DNA from: Deltaproteobacteria bacterium
Lineage (GTDB): Bacteria > Desulfobacterota > Desulfomonilia > Desulfomonilales > Desulfomonilaceae
DNA length: 37,918 nucleotides
Direction: 5' to 3'
Assembly (NCBI GenBank): GCA_016875095.1
Contig: VGSG01000035.1
Location: 1-37,918, forward strand
Shown: positions 17,358-25,564 of the stretch, piece after piece
Numbering within the stretch: the first letter of the stretch is position 1
Layout of the letters: the number at the start of each line of letters is the position of its first letter
The notes under the pieces: model-generated
The model's input: only the letters and a program-made list of their open reading frames with translations
Databases searched by the model: none
What the model was told of the DNA's origin: nothing
Made by a program: the position numbers and the translations under genes

Positions 17358-17798
17358 ATGGATGACAAGGCCTTGAACATACTCGTATATCACTGCCGTA
17401 ACCTGCTCCTCTTCGAGAACGGAGGGCGCAAGAGCTTCGCCCGTTCGCACCCGGGCCTGAGATTGGTGGCCGTTCCATGCTCCGGTAAAGTGGAAGCGCA
17501 CCACTTGCTAAAAACCCTCGCAGGCGGAGCCCAGGGCGTCCTGGTCCTGGCGTGCGCGGAAAAGGCATGCCAGTTTCTGGAAGGTTCTTACCGCTCTCAC
17601 AAAAGGTTTGACTATGCGCGCTCATGGTTGGAAGAGCTTGGAATCGAACCGGACAGGATACGGTTTGCCCATATGCGGCCGAAGGATTTGGGATTTCTTG
17701 ATTCCATCCTGGAGGAGTTTTCTCAGAAGTTGAGGACCTTCGGAAGTTTCCCTCCCCAACAGGACCCTCTGACCTCTTTCCAGAACACCGGATTCTGA
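17358..17798 (+). CDS. MvhD-like iron-sulfur electron-transfer subunit
   Basis: The protein has 146 residues and resembles the delta subunit of methyl-viologen-reducing hydrogenase (MvhD/FrhD family), which carries a [2Fe-2S] cluster and passes electrons to heterodisulfide-reductase-like complexes. Visible family pattern: VPCSGKVEAHHLL, GAQGVLVLACAEKACQFLEG, and LLEELGIEPDRIRF-like (seen as WLEELGIEPDRIRF). Cysteines are at 13, 41, 66 and 71. The first usual CxxC pair is reduced to one Cys (YHCRNL), so cluster binding may differ. The ATG at 17358 was chosen over a GTG at 17322. It leads the metV-metF array. Known precedent: MvhD partners MetFV with HdrABC in Moorella; no Hdr genes are seen here. 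Confidence 0.75.
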   Translation: MDDKALNILVYHCRNLLLFENGGRKSFARSHPGLRLVAVPCSGKVEAHHLLKTLAGGAQGVLVLACAEKACQFLEGSYRSHKRFDYARSWLEELGIEPDRIRFAHMRPKDLGFLDSILEEFSQKLRTFGSFPPQQDPLTSFQNTGF

Positions 17799-17886
17799 TC
17801 GGCGCCGGCTTTCCGACGCCAAGGAAGGGCTCACGAGGGGCCTCAGGGACTTGACGCGACAAGCTTCCGAGCTTTGGAGGAGAACC

Positions 17887-18555
17887 GTGGTTGTAGCCGA
17901 ACGGAAGAACATCGAAGAAATACGCGGGATGGTCGATCGGTACTCCTCCATCCTGGTTGTTGGATGCGACTCTTGCGTGGCGGAGTGCGCCGCGGGCGGC
18001 CATCGTGAGACCATGCTCCTTGGGGCGGCTCTGAAGATTTCATTCCAGCAGGACAGCAGGAATCCTCGCATTACCGAAGCATGCCTCGACCGGCAATGTG
18101 TTGACGATTTCATCGAACAAATCGCTCACTTGGTTCCGGAACATGAAGCGATTCTCTCGCTGGGGTGCGGCGCGGGCGTGCAGGCCCTGGCGCGGGTGTA
18201 CGGAGACAAGCCGATCTTGCCTGCGCTGGACACGCTCTTCATCGGAGAGACCGAAATGCGCGGCGTCTGGCAGGAGAACTGCCTGGGCTGCGGTAAGTGC
18301 AAGCTTGGATACTTCGGCGCTGTCTGCCCCGTCACTCGCTGTTCGAAGAGGCTTATGAACGGGCCGTGCGGCGGGTCCAAGGAGGGACGATGCGAGGTAA
18401 ATCCCGGAATTTCCTGTGGCTGGCAAATGATTATCAACCGCTTGGAGACACTCGGTGAGTTAGACAGGCTGTCCGAATATGTTCCCCCGGTGGATTGGTC
18501 CACATCTCATTCCGGAGGGCCCCGACGAGTGGAAAGGGAAGATCAGAAACCGTGA
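17887..18555 (+). CDS. metV: MetV, zinc/iron-sulfur partner of methylenetetrahydrofolate reductase
   Basis: The protein has 222 residues and matches the methylene-tetrahydrofolate reductase C-terminal (MetV) family of acetogens and sulfate reducers. It is Cys-rich: CDSCVAEC (residues 27-34) and the hallmark segment NCLGCGKCKLGYFGAVCP then NGPCGGSKEGRC (about 131-169). MetV joins MetF in the methyl branch of the Wood-Ljungdahl pathway and can carry iron-sulfur clusters. The GTG at 17887 has GGAGG six bases upstream (17876-17880), better than a start at 17851. Its stop overlaps the start of metF in GTGA, which implies translational coupling. Confidence 0.88.
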   Translation: MVVAERKNIEEIRGMVDRYSSILVVGCDSCVAECAAGGHRETMLLGAALKISFQQDSRNPRITEACLDRQCVDDFIEQIAHLVPEHEAILSLGCGAGVQALARVYGDKPILPALDTLFIGETEMRGVWQENCLGCGKCKLGYFGAVCPVTRCSKRLMNGPCGGSKEGRCEVNPGISCGWQMIINRLETLGELDRLSEYVPPVDWSTSHSGGPRRVEREDQKP

Positions 18556-19475
18556 AGACCGACAGTCGTCTTGAGAGAGTTCTCCAAGCCGGGCATTTTG
18601 CGGTGACCGCAGAGTGCGGTCCTCCCAAGGGCTCGGATGCCGGAGTGGTGGAGAGAAAGGGCAAACTTCTTTTCGGATACGTGGATGCCGTCAATGTCAC
18701 CGACAATCAGGCCGCCACGGTAAGGATGGCTTCTCTTGCGGCGTGTGTAATCCTCAAGAACATGGGGCATGAGCCGATCCTCCAGATGACCACGAGAGAC
18801 CGTAACCGAATTGCGCTCCAAAGCGATTTATTCGGCGCGTACGCTCTGGGAATTCGCAACGTTCTCTGTCTGACCGGAGATCATCAGGTCTTCGGGAATC
18901 AGAAGGAAGCCCTAGGTGTCTTTGACCTGGATTCGATCCAGCTTGTGAGGACCGTTCGCGACATGCGTGAAGATGGGACCTTGATCGGTGGCGCAGATAT
19001 TGAGTCTCCACCAAAGATGTTCGTAGGAGCCGCGGCCAATCCTTTTGCCGATCCCGCGGCATGGCGTGTGGTTCGGCTCGCAAAAAAGGTACAAGCGGGC
19101 GCGGACTTCATCCAGACCCAATGCATTTATAACATGCAACGTTTCTCAAACTTCATAGCCCAGGCGAGAGACATGGGCCTGACGGAGAGAGTGAGCATCC
19201 TCGCGGGTGTCACGCCGCTCAAGAGCGCCGGAATGGCCAAGCACATGGCCACCAAGGTCGCGGGGATGGATGTGCCTGAAGCGATTATCAACCGTATGGC
19301 CGGCGTTCCCAAGAAGAAGCAGGCTGACGAGGGGATCAAGATCGCCGTGGAGACGATTCAGCATGTGAGGGAAATCAAAGGCATTGCGGGCGTCCATGTC
19401 ATGGCGATCGAATGGGAAGAACACGTGCCCGAGATCCTCTCCGCGGTAGGGCTGGATAAGCGGCCAAAAGTCTGA
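18552..19475 (+). CDS. metF: 5,10-methylenetetrahydrofolate reductase
   Basis: MetF reduces methylene-H4F to methyl-H4F with bound FAD, feeding methionine synthesis or the Wood-Ljungdahl methyl branch. The protein has 307 residues with a TIM-barrel pattern: FAVTAECGPPKGSD with the conserved Glu, VDAVNVTDNQAATVRMASLA, MTTRDRNRIALQSDLFGAYALGIRNVLCLTGDH, GADFIQTQCIYN and ILAGVTPLKS. The GTG at 18552 overlaps the metV stop; starts further upstream would lie inside metV and add non-family residues. No NAD(P)H-binding domain of a separate kind is seen, as is usual for MetFV systems, so the electron donor is open. Confidence 0.92.
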   Translation: MKTDSRLERVLQAGHFAVTAECGPPKGSDAGVVERKGKLLFGYVDAVNVTDNQAATVRMASLAACVILKNMGHEPILQMTTRDRNRIALQSDLFGAYALGIRNVLCLTGDHQVFGNQKEALGVFDLDSIQLVRTVRDMREDGTLIGGADIESPPKMFVGAAANPFADPAAWRVVRLAKKVQAGADFIQTQCIYNMQRFSNFIAQARDMGLTERVSILAGVTPLKSAGMAKHMATKVAGMDVPEAIINRMAGVPKKKQADEGIKIAVETIQHVREIKGIAGVHVMAIEWEEHVPEILSAVGLDKRPKV

Positions 19476-19507
19476 TTTCGCCCTCCTTCCCGGGGAGCGC
19501 CCACGAC

Positions 19508-19556
19508 CCAACCGGACCCTGAACTCTTTGAACGGGAACCAGGGCGGATGGGTTGG
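19508..19556 (+). other. hairpin in the leader before the first glutamate synthase-like gene
   Basis: CCAACC (19508-19513) pairs with GGTTGG (19551-19556), and CCCTG (19517-19521) with CAGGG (19540-19544), with small internal loops. It ends 22 bases before the start at 19579. It could be a processing or attenuation element that separates metF from the downstream genes. No U-run follows. Confidence 0.35.
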
Positions 19557-19578
19557 CAATCTCGTTGAGAGAAAGAAG

Positions 19579-20961
19579 ATGCCGAAGAAATATCACATCG
19601 AAGTCCGCCCCACGCCTAATCGATACCCGCAGATCGGTCGATCCGGCATCGTGGATTGGGGTGAAGGGTGCCTCAAGTGCCCGTCATGCGTGAAGCATGA
19701 GTGCGTGTACAACGTTTACCGGCAGCGCACGTTTTCAGCGGAGACAAACGCGGACACCATAGACGAGCTATGCAAAGACTGCTTCCGTTGTGTGCAGGGA
19801 TGCCCCAAGCGACTGATCCACAAGGCCCTGAATCCCGAATGGGAGAATCTGGGCGACGACGTGTACACTCCGGAGGTTGTCGCAGCCAATTGGGAACAAG
19901 CTAAGACGGGCAAGATCCCCGTGTCAGGCGCGGGATACGGCGGCGCGTTCGTGGGAAAAGGCTTCGATTCCATGTGGACGGACATGAGCGAAATTGTTCG
20001 GCCCACGCGCGACGGCATCCACGGTCGCGAGTACATCTCGACGGTGGTGGATCTGGGCAGACGGCCCGCCAATCTGCGGTTCGATGAGAGAGGAAATCTC
20101 TCGACCCAGCCTCTCCCCATGGTTCGAGTTCCCATACCGGTTTTGTTTGATATACCCGCGTTCGGCGATATGTCTTCACGAGTTTGGCATGCGGTTGCAC
20201 TGGCCGCGTCGGAGCTGGGAACCCTTGCTATAATCCCGCAGGCCGAGGTCGAGCCACTGTCCGATCTCAGATCATGGCTGGTTCCTCTCCTGGAGACTGA
20301 CGGCTGGGACAGGAAATGGATACGACAGTTCCGCATGGTCGAGCTGGCGGATAGCTCGGACACGGAAGAGCGGTTCGATCGGATCAAGAGGATCGACGAA
20401 GGTATTATCGTTTCCGTGCGAGTTCCAGCCACCGTGGACGCTGCAACCCGCGCCTGGGAACTGACCGATCATGGAGTGGACATAATCCACTTCGTGGCCG
20501 ACGAGAGAGGGTACGAACCCGGGGTCCCGGACGCGAGGCACCTCAAGGATGTCATACGGGCTCAACATGGGGCTCTGGTGGAGCGCGGGGTAAGAGATGA
20601 GATCACTGTTATGGCAAGCGGCGGTATTGCCATGGCTGAGCATGTGATCAAATCAATCCTGTGCGGAGCCAACGTGGTGGGCATAGATCTGCCGCTCCTG
20701 CTTGCCCTGGAATGCCGGTTGTGTCGCAACTGCGCGGAAGGCGGCGAGTGTCCGGTCAGGCTCTCGACCATCGACCCGAGATGGGGAGCGCAGAGGATCG
20801 TGAACTTGGTCGGCGCGTGGCACAATCAGTGCCTGGAGATGATGGGCGCGATGGGCATACGGGAGGCCCGAAGACTGCGGGGTGAAGAAGGCCGGGTCAT
20901 GTTCTTCGAAGACCTGGAAACCGACACCTTCGCCAGGCTCTTCAAAGGGAGAGAGGGATAA
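19579..20961 (+). CDS. ferredoxin plus degenerate glutamate synthase FMN-domain protein
   Basis: The protein has 461 residues. The N-terminus binds iron-sulfur clusters: Cys31, 34, 37 and 42 (CLKCPSC) and Cys65, 68, 71 and 75 (CKDCFRCVQGCP). The rest follows the glutamate synthase central-domain fold and is a tandem paralogue of the next gene, with the same end block: VMASGGIAMAEHVIKSILCGAN, ALECRLCRNCAEGGECPVRLS and DPRWGAQRIVNLVGAW. It lacks the GGMSFGS flavin/substrate loop, and the barrel N-half is different (IPVLFDIPAFGDMSSRVWHA). A structural or electron-relay role is inferred. The ATG at 19579 was preferred over 19528. It sits 16 bases before its paralogue. Confidence 0.75.
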   Translation: MPKKYHIEVRPTPNRYPQIGRSGIVDWGEGCLKCPSCVKHECVYNVYRQRTFSAETNADTIDELCKDCFRCVQGCPKRLIHKALNPEWENLGDDVYTPEVVAANWEQAKTGKIPVSGAGYGGAFVGKGFDSMWTDMSEIVRPTRDGIHGREYISTVVDLGRRPANLRFDERGNLSTQPLPMVRVPIPVLFDIPAFGDMSSRVWHAVALAASELGTLAIIPQAEVEPLSDLRSWLVPLLETDGWDRKWIRQFRMVELADSSDTEERFDRIKRIDEGIIVSVRVPATVDAATRAWELTDHGVDIIHFVADERGYEPGVPDARHLKDVIRAQHGALVERGVRDEITVMASGGIAMAEHVIKSILCGANVVGIDLPLLLALECRLCRNCAEGGECPVRLSTIDPRWGAQRIVNLVGAWHNQCLEMMGAMGIREARRLRGEEGRVMFFEDLETDTFARLFKGREG

Positions 20962-20977
20962 GAGGAACAGTCGAGCT

Positions 20978-22513
20978 ATGCGCTACAGGAATATCTGGAG
21001 TGAGGTCCCTCCGAGAAAAGTAATCGCCACTCCGTCTCGCTTCCGCCGCGGCATCGGCAAGTATACGGTGGTGGTGTCGGACGCGTGTAACCACTGTTTG
21101 AAGTGTGTGGTGGTTTGTCCGGAGAGTGTTTTTCGGGCGCGTGGGAGCAAGCTGGAGCCACCGCAAGACCATTTGTGTCTTGGTATTGAGTGCTCCAAGA
21201 AGTCGAATCGGTGCATGGCCAATTGTCCGGTCTCGGCAATTCGCGTCGGAGTGAATCCTTCCGTCAAGGCGCTGGGGGATAGGCGATGGACCGCGGATCT
21301 CCTGATGAGCACATGGCGCATGGCGGAGACGGGCAGCTTGCCGAAGAACGACCTTGAGTACCGAATAGGCGGTTCACAAGGCGGGTTTGATCGATTGAGG
21401 TTTGCCTTTCCGAAACGGCTTCCGAAACCTGATCTTGACAAGAATGACATCGATACCTCGATCACCCTCAACAGAAGGAACGACGCTTGCGAGAGAATCG
21501 ATATTCCCATCCCGGTTTACGGGGGCGGCATGTCATTTGGCTCAATAAGTCAGGTGACCATGCTCAGCCGTATTCGCGCCTACGCGGCCTGGGGATCTTT
21601 CTGTTGCACCGGCGAAGGCGGGTACCCGGAGATCCTGTACCCGTTTGACGATCACATCATTACTCAGGTAGCCACAGGCCTTTTTGGCGTCCGTGAGGAA
21701 ACAATCCAGCGGGTGAAGATCGTTGAATTCAAGTATGCCCAGGGCGCAAAACCGGGACTGGGAGGACATTTGCTCGGCGACAAGGTCACGCCCGCGGTGG
21801 CTCGAATTCGGGAGACTGTGCCGGGTTCTTCGCTCTTCAGTCCTTTCCCGTTTCATTCGGTCTACTCGGTGGAAGACCACAAGAAGCACATTGATTGGAT
21901 CAAGACAGTCAACAAGCGCGGGCTTGTCTCGGTCAAGGTTTCTACACCATCGGACGTGGACATGGTGGCGGTGGGCTCATATTACGCGGGGGCCCACATC
22001 GTGCACCTGGATGGGTCTTACGGCGGCACGGGAGCTGCTCCGGACGTGGCGAAGAAGAATATTGCCATGCCCATTGAGTACGCGATTCCTAAGGTGCACA
22101 AGTTCCTCGTGGATGAGGGAATTCGGGACGAGATATGCCTCATAGCCTCAGGTGGAGCTCGAACGGCATACGATGTCGCCAAAGCGATTGCGCTGGGAGC
22201 TGACGGCGTTGTGACCGGAACCTCCGACTTGGTCGCTCTGGAATGCGTGCGATGCCACAACTGCGAGAGCGGCCGGGGATGCGCGAGAGGCATAGCCACC
22301 ACCGACGCGGAGCTGGTGGGGTTGATGGATCTGGAATGGGGCACGCGGCGCATCATCAACATGCTTTGGTGCTGGAGGGACCAGTTGCGTGAGATCCTGT
22401 ATCGCCTCGGCATGAGGAGCATACGCGAACTCGTGGGTCGGACCGATGTTCTGGCGCACCTGGACTACAATTCAAACGTGCAGGATGACGATGTGAGAGA
22501 GGCGATCTATTGA
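20978..22513 (+). CDS. ferredoxin-FMN glutamate synthase subunit (archaeal-type GltB2)
   Basis: The protein has 511 residues. Two [4Fe-4S] motifs come first: Cys37, 40, 43 and 47 (CNHCLKCVVVCP) and Cys67, 72, 79 and 83 (CLGIECSKKSNRCMANCP). The FMN/2-oxoglutarate barrel follows, with GGGMSFGSIS at 182-191, PGLGGHLLGDKV, VSVKVSTPSDV, LDGSYGGTGAAP and LIASGGARTAYDVAKAIALGADGV. The [3Fe-4S]-type Cys group is CVRCHNCESGRGC. This is the synthase half of glutamate synthase, turning 2-oxoglutarate and ammonia into glutamate. No GltD-type NADPH subunit is nearby, so electrons probably come from ferredoxin or the neighbours. The ATG at 20978 has AGAGG at 20961-20965. Confidence 0.88.
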   Translation: MRYRNIWSEVPPRKVIATPSRFRRGIGKYTVVVSDACNHCLKCVVVCPESVFRARGSKLEPPQDHLCLGIECSKKSNRCMANCPVSAIRVGVNPSVKALGDRRWTADLLMSTWRMAETGSLPKNDLEYRIGGSQGGFDRLRFAFPKRLPKPDLDKNDIDTSITLNRRNDACERIDIPIPVYGGGMSFGSISQVTMLSRIRAYAAWGSFCCTGEGGYPEILYPFDDHIITQVATGLFGVREETIQRVKIVEFKYAQGAKPGLGGHLLGDKVTPAVARIRETVPGSSLFSPFPFHSVYSVEDHKKHIDWIKTVNKRGLVSVKVSTPSDVDMVAVGSYYAGAHIVHLDGSYGGTGAAPDVAKKNIAMPIEYAIPKVHKFLVDEGIRDEICLIASGGARTAYDVAKAIALGADGVVTGTSDLVALECVRCHNCESGRGCARGIATTDAELVGLMDLEWGTRRIINMLWCWRDQLREILYRLGMRSIRELVGRTDVLAHLDYNSNVQDDDVREAIY

Positions 22514-22521
22514 GGTAGACC

Positions 22522-25185
22522 ATGAAATACGACGGTTCCTTCGCTGACAAGATCATTGCAAACCGACGGCGGGAGCGCGGCCCCATCGATTCGAAGAGGA
22601 ATGTCAAAACGGCCGATGAGGGCGGTTGCGGTGTTACCGGTTTTGCGTGCAGTATTCCTGTCGCGGGCCGCCATATTTTTGAACCTTCAATCCGCATGCA
22701 CAACCGGGGAAACGGCAAGGGCGGCGGAATCGCCGCAGTGGGAATCAATCCCGATCGGTTGGGAGTTTCCCAGGACGAACTCGATTCACATTACATGCTT
22801 CACGTGGCGTTGCTGGAACCTTCTTGCCTCCCCGGGCTCAAGGAAACCTGTTTCGACCCGTACTTTGACGTGGCCAAGGAGGAACTTTTGGAGCATGTCC
22901 GTGACTACCGCGACATCGAGGGCCTTGAGATCCGGCCTCCCGAAGTATGGCGGGCATTTGTTCGCGTGAAGCCCGCGGCCCTGGAGAAGTTCATCAAGGA
23001 GACCGGCCTGCGCGGCATCGATCCACGTCAAGCAGAGGACGAGTTTGTCAGCAGGAACACATTTCGGCTCAACAAGCAGCTCTATAGCTCCCTCGGCGAG
23101 AAGCAGGCATTCGTGCTCTCACACGGCCGGAATGTGATGATTTTGAAAATCGTGGGCTATGCCGAGCACGTGGTCCAGTACTATCAGCTTGAGGACCTGC
23201 AAGCACACGTCTGGATTGCTCATCAACGCTATCCCACGCGCGGCCGGGTGTGGCACCCGGGCGGCGCTCACCCATTCACCGGCCTGAACGAAGCTCTCGT
23301 CCACAACGGGGACTTCGCAAATTATTACGCGACTTCGGATTACCTCAGGCAGAGGGGCATGGAACCGCTCTTCATGACCGACACCGAGGTGAGCGTCATG
23401 CTCTTTGATCTGTGGAACCGAGTGTACGGCTATCCGTTGGAGGTGATCATCGAGGCATTTGCGCCCACCACCGAGTTGGACTTTGACCTCCTGCCGCCGG
23501 AGAAGCAAAGGCTCTATGACTCGATTCAAACCACCCATGTGCACGCGTCGCCTGACGGTCCTTGGTTCTTCATTATCGCGAGGAACATTCCTGAAACACA
23601 AACCTATCAGCTCATCGGGATAACCGACACCGCTATGCTGCGGCCTCAGGTCTTCTCTCTGTATGACGGCGACGTTCAAATCGGCCTCGTCTGCTCGGAA
23701 AAGCAGGCAATTGACGCGACCCTCCGGTCGCTTGCCGATGAAGATCCACGCTTCAGCCCGGTCGCGGACAAATACTGGAACGCGCGAGGGGGGTCCTTCG
23801 ACGACGGCGGCGCCTTTATGTTCAGCGTGCAGCCCCTGGAGAACGGCGGAAGAGAGCTTGTTTGTCAGAACAAGTTCGGGGAATTTGTCTCCGTAAGCTC
23901 TCGCAAGCCGCTCGATATAACCAAGGCTGTCCGCAAGCCGGAGCAACAGGCGAGAGATATCGACTCAGCCCTCGAAGACGCGTTGGAAAGGGGAGACGCC
24001 GGCCGCGTTTTCCAATATTTTCGGACTCACACTTCGTGGTGGGATTACAACACTCTGCGCTGGGCTGTGGGCCGGATGGGCCGGATGGCCTCCAAGAGCG
24101 CGCAAGCTTTGCCTCACGTGCTCGACGCGCTCACCCTTCTCATCGATCGACGCATTCCTCTCGGAGATAAGAAGAATTCCGCGCTCGTCCGGATCGTCAC
24201 CAATCAGCTCTACGAGATCCTGCGAACCATGCCCCGGATCACGGGTGGGGCTCTATTGCACCATTATGCCCTGATCGACGCGGATACCCGGCATCACCTG
24301 CGCCCACCCATCGCGATGGAAACCACCCTGATCGTTGACGCACGCTATTTCTCTCCCGAAGGAGACGATTGCGACGCGTCGCTTCTGTCCGACGCCCACA
24401 AGATGGGATGGAAGAAATTTATCGTGTTCGACCTGCGAGGCCAGCGGTTCCAGGGTTGCGGATTCGGCCCGAAAACCGACGACATACGCATCGATCTGTA
24501 CGGCTCCTCAGGGGACTACGTGGCCAGCGGCATCGATGGCATGGAGATCCATATTCACGGTAATGCGCAGGACCAGATCGGCCAGATTATGAAAAAAGGA
24601 ACGCTGGTGATTCACGGCGATGTGGGCCAGTGCTTCCTTTACGGCGCCAAGGGCGGAACCACGTTCGTTCTGGGCAATGCCGCGGGACGGCCTCTGATCA
24701 ATGCCGCGGGCAGGCCGAAGGCGGTGATCAACGGCACTGCCCTGGACTTCCTCGCTGAGAGCTTCATGGCCGGCGATCCCCTGGCCGGCGGCGGCTTTGT
24801 CATCGTAAACGGACTCACCCGCGACGAGGACGGCACTATCATCTTTCTCGACAGGCCGTACCCCGGTTCCAACCTGTTCTCCCTCGCGTCCGGCGGAGCC
24901 CTGTACATCAGAGATCCCGACAAGAAGGTTGTGAATGAACAACTGAACGGTGGAGAATTCAGGGAGTTGTCCGACGCGGATTGGAACTTGATCCGACCGT
25001 GCCTTCTTGAGAATGAAGGTCACTTCGGCATCAAGGTCGAAGACCTGCTCAGCGTGGACGGTGTGAAGCGAACGCCGAGAGAGGTTTACCGAAAAATAGA
25101 AGCCGTGCCGCTAGCGGTCCTCAGGAAGATCCCGGAAACGGACGATTCAGTCTGGGCGACAGAGAAGGCAAGGGCCGCTCTCTGA
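22522..25185 (+). CDS. glutamine amidotransferase class II plus GXGXG-domain glutamate synthase subunit
   Basis: The protein has 887 residues. Residues 36 to about 400 are a class II glutaminase: nucleophile Cys36 in GGCGVTGFACS, IAHQRYPTRGRVWHPGGAHPF, the HNGDFANYY loop and a TDTEVSV acidic site. Cys36 is preceded by 35 residues, as in GltB propeptides of bacterial glutamate synthase, so maturation by cleavage before Cys is expected. Residues about 640-830 are the GXGXG beta-helix (IDLYGSSGDYVASGIDGMEI, GDVGQCFLYGAKGGTTFVLG, NGTALDFLAESFMAGDPLAGG). Together with the previous gene it supplies the parts of an archaeal-type split glutamate synthase. It begins nine bases after its neighbour, with GAGG at the junction. 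The last gene of the array. Confidence 0.85.
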   Translation: MKYDGSFADKIIANRRRERGPIDSKRNVKTADEGGCGVTGFACSIPVAGRHIFEPSIRMHNRGNGKGGGIAAVGINPDRLGVSQDELDSHYMLHVALLEPSCLPGLKETCFDPYFDVAKEELLEHVRDYRDIEGLEIRPPEVWRAFVRVKPAALEKFIKETGLRGIDPRQAEDEFVSRNTFRLNKQLYSSLGEKQAFVLSHGRNVMILKIVGYAEHVVQYYQLEDLQAHVWIAHQRYPTRGRVWHPGGAHPFTGLNEALVHNGDFANYYATSDYLRQRGMEPLFMTDTEVSVMLFDLWNRVYGYPLEVIIEAFAPTTELDFDLLPPEKQRLYDSIQTTHVHASPDGPWFFIIARNIPETQTYQLIGITDTAMLRPQVFSLYDGDVQIGLVCSEKQAIDATLRSLADEDPRFSPVADKYWNARGGSFDDGGAFMFSVQPLENGGRELVCQNKFGEFVSVSSRKPLDITKAVRKPEQQARDIDSALEDALERGDAGRVFQYFRTHTSWWDYNTLRWAVGRMGRMASKSAQALPHVLDALTLLIDRRIPLGDKKNSALVRIVTNQLYEILRTMPRITGGALLHHYALIDADTRHHLRPPIAMETTLIVDARYFSPEGDDCDASLLSDAHKMGWKKFIVFDLRGQRFQGCGFGPKTDDIRIDLYGSSGDYVASGIDGMEIHIHGNAQDQIGQIMKKGTLVIHGDVGQCFLYGAKGGTTFVLGNAAGRPLINAAGRPKAVINGTALDFLAESFMAGDPLAGGGFVIVNGLTRDEDGTIIFLDRPYPGSNLFSLASGGALYIRDPDKKVVNEQLNGGEFRELSDADWNLIRPCLLENEGHFGIKVEDLLSVDGVKRTPREVYRKIEAVPLAVLRKIPETDDSVWATEKARAAL

Positions 25186-25235
25186 CTTGTTTCGGACTAT
25201 TGAGAAACAGTCGCAAGACCGCAGGTCGGCGGAAC

Positions 25236-25418
25236 CTACAAGCCCCTGATTCGGGTCGCCACCAGCATCAGCACCAGCCCGACAATGGCAACCCACCCCG
25301 TATATCCTGCCAGGACAGGAATCGACACTAAGCGCAATGCGATAAGCACGGCGAATATGCACAGCACGAGCGAGATCCACCAGGTAATCGCCTTCGGAGG
25401 CGTGTATTTGGTCATCAT
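25236..25418 (-). CDS. small two-helix membrane protein
   Basis: The protein has 60 residues. Two hydrophobic helices are predicted by eye (ITWWISLVLCIFAVLIALRLV and WVAIVGLVLMLVATRI), with short polar ends. The start at 25418 has a near-perfect AGGGGG ribosome site about eight bases upstream; a start at 25517 would add 33 hydrophilic residues without a site. It is convergent with the glutamate synthase gene and divergent from ubiE/menG. Function unknown. Confidence 0.6.
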   Translation of the reverse strand: MMTKYTPPKAITWWISLVLCIFAVLIALRLVSIPVLAGYTGWVAIVGLVLMLVATRIRGL

Positions 25419-25465
25419 TTCAATATCCCCCTTTATCCAGGCTCGATTCATCCGCACCTGCGTCA

Positions 25466-25493
25466 AATGTACATCGGGTTTCAAGATAGTCAA
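25466..25493 (-). promoter_or_regulatory. possible promoter for the small membrane protein
   Basis: On the minus strand TTGACT (25493-25488) and TACATT (25471-25466) have a 16-base spacer. The start would lie about 40 bases before the ATG at 25418. Confidence 0.35.
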
Positions 25494-25564
25494 GTTATAA
25501 TGGCTGTTATTACTCATTTAGGCTCTACCGAGGAGCTTTAATTCGCCGAGGAAATCGCACGGAT

